Source: an uncultured Eubacteriales bacterium
GTDB taxonomy: Bacteria > Bacillota > Clostridia > Oscillospirales > CAG-382
Direction of reading: 5' to 3'
DNA: 64,000 bases
Assembly (NCBI GenBank): GCA_934444645.1
Contig: CAKSCV010000006.1
Location: 72,079 to 136,078, forward strand
Part shown: in pieces, positions 58,457 to 64,000 of the stretch
Layout of the letters: every line of letters begins with the position of its first letter
Numbering within the stretch: position 1 is the first letter of the stretch
The notes under the pieces: generated by a model
The model's database searches: none
What the model was told of the DNA's origin: nothing
What the model saw: the letters and a program-made list of their open reading frames with translations, nothing else
Translations under genes and position numbers: made by a program

Positions 58457-60790
58457 ATGCCGGAGGAAACCCTTCCGACCGCCAAAGAAAACGACACCGC
58501 CGAGCTAACCGTCAAGGGGATCATCGAGGATGTCGTTTTTCAAAACGCCGACAACGGCTATACCATCTGCGTCATCGACGCGGACGGCGAGCCGGTAACC
58601 CTCACCGGCATCATTCCCTGCGCCGCCGAAGGGGAGCTCATCAGTGCCAAAGGCACTTGGGTCAATCATCCGACCTACGGCAAGCAGTTTTCGGTCACGG
58701 CTTACAGCAAAGAAATGCCTGCCACCTCCGCCGCCATTTTGACCTATCTTTCCTCGGGTGCTGTCAAAGGCATCGGTCCGGTCACGGCACAGCGCATTGT
58801 CGATATTTACGGCGAAGAATCGTTAAGCGTCCTTGAGGAGCATCCCGAGTGGTTAGCCGACATCAAGGGCATTTCGCCCAAAAAAGCCAAGGAGATCTCC
58901 GAAAGCTTCAAAAATCAATACGGGATGCGGCAGGTGCTTCTGTATTTTCAGGGAATGCTCACGCCGAATCTCGCCTTAAAGGTGTACAAGCAGTGGGGCA
59001 ACGCCGCCATCGATATTCTGCGGCAGAACCCGTATCTGCTATGCGATGAAATCGACGGCGTCGGCTTTGAACGTGCCGATACGCTTGCCAAATCGCTCGG
59101 CTTTCAGAACGACGATGAGGATCGCGTCATTGCCGGCGTCAAATATGTGTTATACAACGAATTGAACCGCAGCGGCAACTGTTATCTGCCGCTCGAGCTT
59201 TTAGTAAGCCGCGCCGCCGAAATTCTGGGCGTTTCCGCCGAAGCAGCCAAAGAAGGCGTGGTCATTTTATCCCATCGCGGCGAAGCGGTGGCTGTCAAAT
59301 ACGGCGATATCACGGCGATTTATCTGGAAAACGTGTACCGCACCGAAAAATACTGTGCGGAAAAATTAAAGCTTTTATGCGACACCAAAATCGATATTCC
59401 GCTGCTCGACGCTGACGCCGAAATCGCGAAGGTGGAAGCGGATACCGGTATACAATTTGCTCGCTTTCAGGCGGATGCCATCCGCTTTTCCACCAGCGAA
59501 GGCGTTGTCATCGTCACCGGCGGTCCGGGAACGGGCAAAACCACCGTCATTCGCGCCATCATTCAGATGTTTGCAAGGCTCGATATCAAGGTCTGCCTTG
59601 CCGCGCCGACCGGACGAGCCGCCAAACGCATGACGGCCGCCACCGATATGCCGGCTAAAACCATTCACCGGCTGCTCGAATGCGAATACGGCGCCGACGA
59701 TAAGCTTGCCTTTCAGCGCAACGAGGACAATCCGCTCGACTACGGCGCGGTCATCGTGGACGAAGCGTCGATGGTGGACATCTTCTTATTTTCCGCGCTG
59801 TTACGCGCCCTGCGGCCCGGCACGCGGCTGCTTCTCATCGGCGATGCGGATCAGCTTCCGCCCGTCGGCGCAGGCGATGTGTTCGGCGATCTCATCAAAT
59901 GCCGCAGCTTCGTGGTGGTGCGCTTAGACGAAATTTTCCGCCAAGGCAAGGACAGCCGCATCATCACCGGCGCGCATCTCATCAATCACGGCCAAATGCC
60001 GCCACTCGACAACAAAGGCAAGGATTTCTTCTTTATGCCGCGCAAAACCGGTGCCGAGGTGCAGGCCTTACTTTCCGAGCTGTGCCGCACGCGTCTGCCG
60101 AAAGCGTATGGCTTCGACGCGCTTTCCGACATTCAGATCATCTGCCCGTCGCGCAAGGGCGAAGCCGGAACCGGTGCGATCAATGCCCTCATGCGCGAGC
60201 TGTTCAATCCGCCGTCACCGCAGAAAAAAGAATATACCTCCCACAACACGGTCTTTCGCGAAGGCGACAAGATCATGCAGATCCACAACAATTACGATAT
60301 CGAATGGCACACCGCCGACGGCCGCGAAGGCAGCGGCATTTTCAACGGCGACATCGGCTTTATCGAGAGCATCGACACCGAAAACCAGGCGGTTTGCTTT
60401 CGCTTTGACGACGACCGTCACGCGTCCTGCGACCTCGCCGCTTTTGACGATATCGAGCACGCCTATGCCATCACGGTACATAAAAGCCAGGGCAGCGAAT
60501 ACCGTGCGGTGCTATTGCCGCTTCTCGACTGTCCGCGCGGCCTTATGACGCGCAATATGCTCTACACCGCCGTCACACGCGCCAAAAGCTTGGTGATTTT
60601 GATCGGCAAGCAGACGATCATGTCCGATATGATCGAAAACAATGTGCGGCAAAATAAGTATACCGGTCTATCAAATATGTTAAAGCCGGTTTATGTGTAT
60701 CCCGAATATAAAATGCAGGAAGGACTTCGACCGAATGACGAACAACCGCAGCCCGATAACGCTTCCGGAGAACCGGCCGGAAATGCTTGA
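58457..60790 (+). CDS. recD2: ATP-dependent RecD2-like DNA helicase
   Basis: A 777-residue SF1B helicase. ATG 58457 is favoured over GTG 58448 because GGAG at 58445 sits 8 bases before it. The N-terminal OB and helix-hairpin-helix segments (G-I-G-P-V-T-A-Q-R-I near 110) precede Walker A G-G-P-G-T-G-K-T (about 355-362), Walker B V-D-E-A-S-M-V and the UvrD-C2 motif T-V-H-K-S-Q-G-S-E near 673. RecD2 is a stand-alone repair helicase in bacteria lacking RecBC. Upstream gene overlaps; the HAD gene starts inside its last codons. Confidence 0.96.
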   Translation: MPEETLPTAKENDTAELTVKGIIEDVVFQNADNGYTICVIDADGEPVTLTGIIPCAAEGELISAKGTWVNHPTYGKQFSVTAYSKEMPATSAAILTYLSSGAVKGIGPVTAQRIVDIYGEESLSVLEEHPEWLADIKGISPKKAKEISESFKNQYGMRQVLLYFQGMLTPNLALKVYKQWGNAAIDILRQNPYLLCDEIDGVGFERADTLAKSLGFQNDDEDRVIAGVKYVLYNELNRSGNCYLPLELLVSRAAEILGVSAEAAKEGVVILSHRGEAVAVKYGDITAIYLENVYRTEKYCAEKLKLLCDTKIDIPLLDADAEIAKVEADTGIQFARFQADAIRFSTSEGVVIVTGGPGTGKTTVIRAIIQMFARLDIKVCLAAPTGRAAKRMTAATDMPAKTIHRLLECEYGADDKLAFQRNEDNPLDYGAVIVDEASMVDIFLFSALLRALRPGTRLLLIGDADQLPPVGAGDVFGDLIKCRSFVVVRLDEIFRQGKDSRIITGAHLINHGQMPPLDNKGKDFFFMPRKTGAEVQALLSELCRTRLPKAYGFDALSDIQIICPSRKGEAGTGAINALMRELFNPPSPQKKEYTSHNTVFREGDKIMQIHNNYDIEWHTADGREGSGIFNGDIGFIESIDTENQAVCFRFDDDRHASCDLAAFDDIEHAYAITVHKSQGSEYRAVLLPLLDCPRGLMTRNMLYTAVTRAKSLVILIGKQTIMSDMIENNVRQNKYTGLSNMLKPVYVYPEYKMQEGLRPNDEQPQPDNASGEPAGNA

Positions 60791-61571
60791 ACGCCTGAAA
60801 AAAATCAAGCTTTTCGTCTTGGATATGGACGGCACCATTTACCTTGACTCCACGCCGCTTGAGGGCGCAATCGATTTTTGCAAAAAATTAGCCGCCGGGA
60901 ATAAGCTTGTGTATTTCACGAATAACGCCTCCAAAAATCCGGAAGACTATGTAAAAAAACTGACAGACATCGGTTTTCCGGCCACGCGGAAAAATATCGT
61001 TACCGCCGGCGATGTCACCGCCGACTACCTGAACACCTTCCACAAAGGTGAACCGGTATACCTTGTCGGAACGCCGGCACTCGAGGAATCGTTTCAAAAA
61101 GCCGGCATTTTACTGTCGGATGACGCAAAAATCGTGGTTGTCAGCTTCGATTTGACGCTCACCTATGCCAAATTAGAGCACGCCTGCACGCTCATTCGTT
61201 CCGGTGCGCGCTTTTATTCCACGCATCCGGACATCAACTGCCCGACTGCCACCGGTTTTATCCCGGACAGCGGTGCGATTTGCGGAGCCATCACGCTGTC
61301 CACCGGCGTAAAACCGCGGTATTTCGGCAAGCCGAACGCTGAAACCGCCGCTATGCTCTGCCGTATGAGCGGTCTTGACAGAAGCGAAATCGCCATGGTC
61401 GGCGATCGGTTGTATACCGATATCGCGCTCGGCAAAAAAAACGGCCTGCTTTCGATTTTGGTCATGACCGGCGAAACAACGCCGGAAATGCTCCAAAACG
61501 CAGCCGCAGACGAAACGCCGGATCTGATTTTTGATAGTATAAAAGATATACCGGTATACGGTAATCAATAA
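60783..61571 (+). CDS. HAD-IIA family phosphatase (NagD/PNPase-like)
   Basis: A HAD hydrolase of about 262 residues. ATG 60783 overlaps the recD2 stop by 8 bp and puts the nucleophile Asp14 in L-D-M-D-G-T-I-Y; ATG 60735 would add 16 residues and overlaps recD2 by 56 bp, and both have weak sites. F-T-N-N-A-S-K-N near 45 and G-K-P-N-A-E and V-G-D-R-L-Y-T-D-I near 185-215 are the family motifs (phosphatase subclass IIA). These enzymes dephosphorylate sugar or nucleotide phosphates such as p-nitrophenyl phosphate in vitro. It is 15 bp from the first M42 gene. Confidence 0.9.
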   Translation: MLERLKKIKLFVLDMDGTIYLDSTPLEGAIDFCKKLAAGNKLVYFTNNASKNPEDYVKKLTDIGFPATRKNIVTAGDVTADYLNTFHKGEPVYLVGTPALEESFQKAGILLSDDAKIVVVSFDLTLTYAKLEHACTLIRSGARFYSTHPDINCPTATGFIPDSGAICGAITLSTGVKPRYFGKPNAETAAMLCRMSGLDRSEIAMVGDRLYTDIALGKKNGLLSILVMTGETTPEMLQNAAADETPDLIFDSIKDIPVYGNQ

Positions 61572-61586
61572 CAGAAGGGCATTGAT

Positions 61587-62672
61587 ATGACGCTTTTTGA
61601 ATTTTTATCCGAACTTGTCGGCATACCGACGGTTGTCGGCTTTGAAAACCGCGAAGCCGCACGCATCGGCAAGCTCTGCACGGACTATTCTGCCGGTTTT
61701 TTTGACGGCTATTCCGCCACACCGACCGGCAGTTTGCTCTTTTCATGCCGCTGCGGCAGAAAAAATGCAAAAAAACTGGTGCTTGATGCTCATCTTGACA
61801 CCATCGGCTTTGCCGTAAGCGAAATCTGCGGCAACGGCTTCGTGAAGGTAAAAAACATGGGCGGCATCGATCCGTATCTTTTGCCGGCAACACCGGTATA
61901 CCTGTATACAAACGAACCGATTTACGGCGTGTTCACCTCAATCCCGCCGCACCTTGCCGCCAAAGACAGCGCGGAACTGAAAGTGGAGGACTTATATATC
62001 GATACCGGACTTTCGGACACGGATTTTGCCGCAAGCGGCATTGAAATCGGCACGCCGGCCGGCTTTGCCGAGCCGCCCGTGATGCTGCAAAACAAGCTTG
62101 TCGCCTCCCACAGTCTGGATGACAAAGCTTGTGCCGCCACGATTTTTCACGCGTGCCGGCTGTTGGCTGAAAGCGGACAAATGCCGGAAGCGACCGATAT
62201 TTTCGTACATCTGTCGGTCGGCGAAGAAAAAACCGGCGTCGGTGCACGCACGCTGCCGTATACCATTTTGAACGGCGTTGATTTTGCAAACGCCGACGGC
62301 GCATTGGTCATGGATGTGAATTTCGCCCAAGCGCCCGGTGTTGCCGATTATGAATCGCTCGTCCTCGGAAAAGGCGGCGGCGTGTCCTATTCTGCCACCA
62401 TAAAGCGCGCGTTTACCGATTTTATCGTGCAATTGGCAACGCAGAAAAAGCTTCCGCTGCAAACCGTGGTGGAGATGAGCTCAACCGGCACCAACGCCGG
62501 AACCATGCACCGCGGCGGCATTCCGTGCGCCGTTTTGTCGCTGCCGCTAACCAACATGCACACCTACAGCGAATGCGTATCGCTCGACGATATGGAAACC
62601 TGTGCGGCACTGGTCGGCGAAATTATGCGTAATTTTTCGTCAGCCGCGCTTGGGGAGGTACGTTTCAAATGA
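61587..62672 (+). CDS. M42-family aminopeptidase, copy 1
   Basis: A 361-residue metallopeptidase. Metal ligands are intact by motif: D-A-H-L-D-T-I-G near 70, L-D-D-K near 175, E-E in G-E-E-K-T-G near 212, D in M-D-V-N-F near 247 and H in M-H-T-Y near 327. The S-S-T-G-T-N-A region near 300 replaces the usual G-G-T-D-A. M42 enzymes form tetrahedral TET peptidase complexes or endoglucanase-like proteins. The frame ends with an ATGA overlap with the next gene, so the two are co-translated and may form a mixed complex. Confidence 0.92.
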   Translation: MTLFEFLSELVGIPTVVGFENREAARIGKLCTDYSAGFFDGYSATPTGSLLFSCRCGRKNAKKLVLDAHLDTIGFAVSEICGNGFVKVKNMGGIDPYLLPATPVYLYTNEPIYGVFTSIPPHLAAKDSAELKVEDLYIDTGLSDTDFAASGIEIGTPAGFAEPPVMLQNKLVASHSLDDKACAATIFHACRLLAESGQMPEATDIFVHLSVGEEKTGVGARTLPYTILNGVDFANADGALVMDVNFAQAPGVADYESLVLGKGGGVSYSATIKRAFTDFIVQLATQKKLPLQTVVEMSSTGTNAGTMHRGGIPCAVLSLPLTNMHTYSECVSLDDMETCAALVGEIMRNFSSAALGEVRFK

Positions 62673-63715
62673 AGAAGAATTTTTGTGTACCGGATCACGC
62701 AAACATTGCCGACAATGCTTTTTTGCGCGAACTATGCGATATGCACGGTGTATCGGGCAACGAAGGGCGTGTTGCGCACTGTATTGCCGCCGAAATCAAA
62801 CCGTTCTGTGACGAATTGTTTATTGATCCGATCGGAAATCTGATAGCTTTCAAAAAAGGCAGAGAAACACCTGAAAAGCCGCTCATGTACTGTGCGCACA
62901 TGGATGAAGTCGGCTTTATGATCCGTCACATTTGCGACGACGGAAAGCTGTTGTTTGAGGCGGTCGGCATCCAACCGGAGGTGCTTCCGTCGGCTCGGCT
63001 GTCAATCGGAACAAACCGCATTCCGGGCGTGATCTGCGCCAAGCCGGTGCATTTAATGCACGGAAAGCATGAAAAGCCGCGTGTGGAGGATATGTATATC
63101 GACATAGGCTGCCAAAACCGTGCCGAAGCCCAGGCACTCGGCGTGTATGCTGCGTTTGCCGCTTTTGAGAATCGGTATACAAAATTTGGAAACGGTGCTA
63201 TGCTCCGCTCTAAGGCCCTTGATGATCGTTTTGGGTGTTTTGTGCTGACCGAAATTCTGAAAAGCGATCTGCACTATGATTCCTATTTTGCCTTTACGGT
63301 CGGCGAAGAATTAGGCGGTACGGGAGCAATCGCGGCGGCACGCCGGATCAATCCCGGAACGGCGTTTATTTTCGAAAGCACCACCGCCTCCGATCTGCCC
63401 TCCAACATTGGCGCAGACAGAGTTTGTGCGCCCGGCGGCGGCGCCGTGGTTCCTTTTATGGATGGCGGCACGCTGTATGATCGTGCACTGTATGAGCAAA
63501 TCCGCACACTTGCTGACACGCACGGCATTCCGACACAGACCAAAACACGCATTGCCGGCGGCACGGATGCAGCCTCCATCCAACGCAGTCTGTCCGGTGT
63601 GCGCGTAGCTGCCATTTCCCTGCCCTGCCGCTATATCCACACGGCGTCGTGCGTGGCTGCCGTAAGCGATATGATCGCGTGCACAACACTCGGAATTGCT
63701 TTGGCAAAGGCATAA
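62669..63715 (+). CDS. M42-family aminopeptidase, copy 2
   Basis: A 348-residue protein with canonical M42 motifs: C-A-H-M-D-E-V-G near 71-78, A-L-D-D-R-F-G near 174-180, V-G-E-E-L-G-G-T near 211-218, G-G-T-D-A near 296-300 and C-R-Y-I-H-T near 321-326. It is predicted to form a TET-like complex that cleaves small peptides. The start ATG overlaps the stop of copy 1 by 4 bp. It is the closer match to textbook M42 of the three in this window. Confidence 0.94.
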   Translation: MKKNFCVPDHANIADNAFLRELCDMHGVSGNEGRVAHCIAAEIKPFCDELFIDPIGNLIAFKKGRETPEKPLMYCAHMDEVGFMIRHICDDGKLLFEAVGIQPEVLPSARLSIGTNRIPGVICAKPVHLMHGKHEKPRVEDMYIDIGCQNRAEAQALGVYAAFAAFENRYTKFGNGAMLRSKALDDRFGCFVLTEILKSDLHYDSYFAFTVGEELGGTGAIAAARRINPGTAFIFESTTASDLPSNIGADRVCAPGGGAVVPFMDGGTLYDRALYEQIRTLADTHGIPTQTKTRIAGGTDAASIQRSLSGVRVAAISLPCRYIHTASCVAAVSDMIACTTLGIALAKA

Positions 63716-63780
63716 ATGTGTTTCGTCGCACAGGACGCCGGATAATCATTTCCTCCCTGTCGAACTGTCGAAAATTAATT

Positions 63781-63803
63781 CTCAAAAAACGACGTTTTTT
63801 GAG
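63781..63803 (+). terminator. Palindromic hairpin after the M42 pair
   Basis: CTCAAAAAACG with CGTTTTTTGAG around a single A; T-rich in the 3' arm. It probably ends the M42 message and isolates the tRNA promoter. Confidence 0.65.
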
Positions 63804-63812
63804 ACAAACCCC

Positions 63813-63841
63813 TTGACAAACCCGATTCTTTGTGGTATACT
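63813..63841 (+). promoter_or_regulatory. Promoter of the tRNA-Pro gene
   Basis: TTGACA (63813-63818), a 17-bp spacer and TATACT (63836-63841), 17 bp before the mature 5' end. Confidence 0.85.
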
Positions 63842-63858
63842 TTTCAAGTAAGATGTTT

Positions 63859-63935
63859 CGGGGTGTGGCTCAGCTTGGTAGAGTGCTTGGTTCGGGACCA
63901 AGAGGCCGGAGGTTCGAATCCTCTCACTCCGACCA
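63859..63935 (+). tRNA. tRNA-Pro, anticodon CGG
   Basis: A 77-nt cloverleaf including an encoded CCA end (63933-63935). The acceptor stem is CGGGGTG with CACTCCG, the anticodon stem is CTTGG with CCAAG and the loop is TTCGGGA, giving CGG. The T-arm is GGAGGTTCGAATCCTC. It reads the CCG proline codon. Confidence 0.95.
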
Positions 63936-63944
63936 CATACGAAT

Positions 63945-63987
63945 AATCCGAACACTTTCCGAATAGGAGAGGCGTTCGGATTTTTTG
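63945..63987 (+). terminator. Terminator after tRNA-Pro
   Basis: A 9-bp stem, AATCCGAAC with GTTCGGATT, is followed by T residues at the right edge of the window. Confidence 0.85.
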
Positions 63988-64000
63988 TTTCTATCGAATA

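Overview
The window looks like the chromosome of a spore-forming Clostridia bacterium, probably an Oscillospirales or Ruminococcaceae relative from a gut or other anaerobic, polysaccharide-rich habitat. The reasons are a CotF-type spore coat gene, a darA-holB-yaaT cluster in the Bacillus/Clostridium order, many S-layer-homology (SLH) proteins, cohesin and dockerin modules, strong AGGAGG ribosome binding sites and a moderately GC-rich sequence. The taxon is an inference.

Layout. (1) 1-7.3 kb: two secreted carbohydrate-binding-type proteins on the + strand, facing an SLH plus transglutaminase-like protein on the - strand and a 40-residue peptide gene. (2) 7.4-21.4 kb: two giant secreted proteins (2223 and 2337 aa) in one - strand operon behind a consensus promoter. 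(3) 21.4-25.7 kb: a repeat-rich spacer, a GH127 beta-L-arabinofuranosidase, a divergent AraC regulator and an MgtC-family protein. (4) 25.7-34.4 kb: an AT-richer island with a tyrosine recombinase, an invertible promoter segment and a three-gene operon of cohesin, SLH and dockerin surface proteins. (5) 34.4-38.3 kb: an SLH-anchored serpin, a CotF pair, an M42 pseudo-peptidase and a tail-anchored protein. (6) 38.6-42.9 kb: amino-sugar catabolism (nagB-like gene, a Gfo/Idh oxidoreductase, nagA, an AraC regulator). (7) 42.9-44.1 kb: a gene-poor block with a pair of inverted repeats of about 230 bp. (8) 44.1-63.9 kb: housekeeping genes (type I dehydroquinase-like protein, tmcAL, ruvC, darA, holB, yaaT, two PHP paralogs, truB, glyA, maf, acyl-CoA synthetase, recD2, HAD phosphatase, two M42 peptidases) and a tRNA-Pro.

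The main discovery candidate is at 25.8-34.3 kb. A tyrosine recombinase gene ends exactly at one of two 22-bp perfect inverted repeats (26636-26657 and 26806-26827). The 148 bp between them hold a perfect consensus promoter (TTGACA, 17 bp, TATAAT) that points away from the downstream operon in this sequence. Inversion would turn it toward genes for an SLH-anchored cohesin protein, a double-cohesin protein and a 1649-aa protein carrying a cohesin, a dockerin, InlB-type repeats and an LRR segment. This reads as a phase-variable, enzyme-free, cellulosome-like surface assembly captured in the OFF state. The first repeat also forms the recombinase's terminator only in this orientation, which suggests built-in coupling between switch state and recombinase transcription.

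Start codons were chosen from ribosome binding sites, promoter positions and family N-termini, so several genes begin inside longer open frames. No CRISPR array, rRNA, insertion sequence or prophage was seen.
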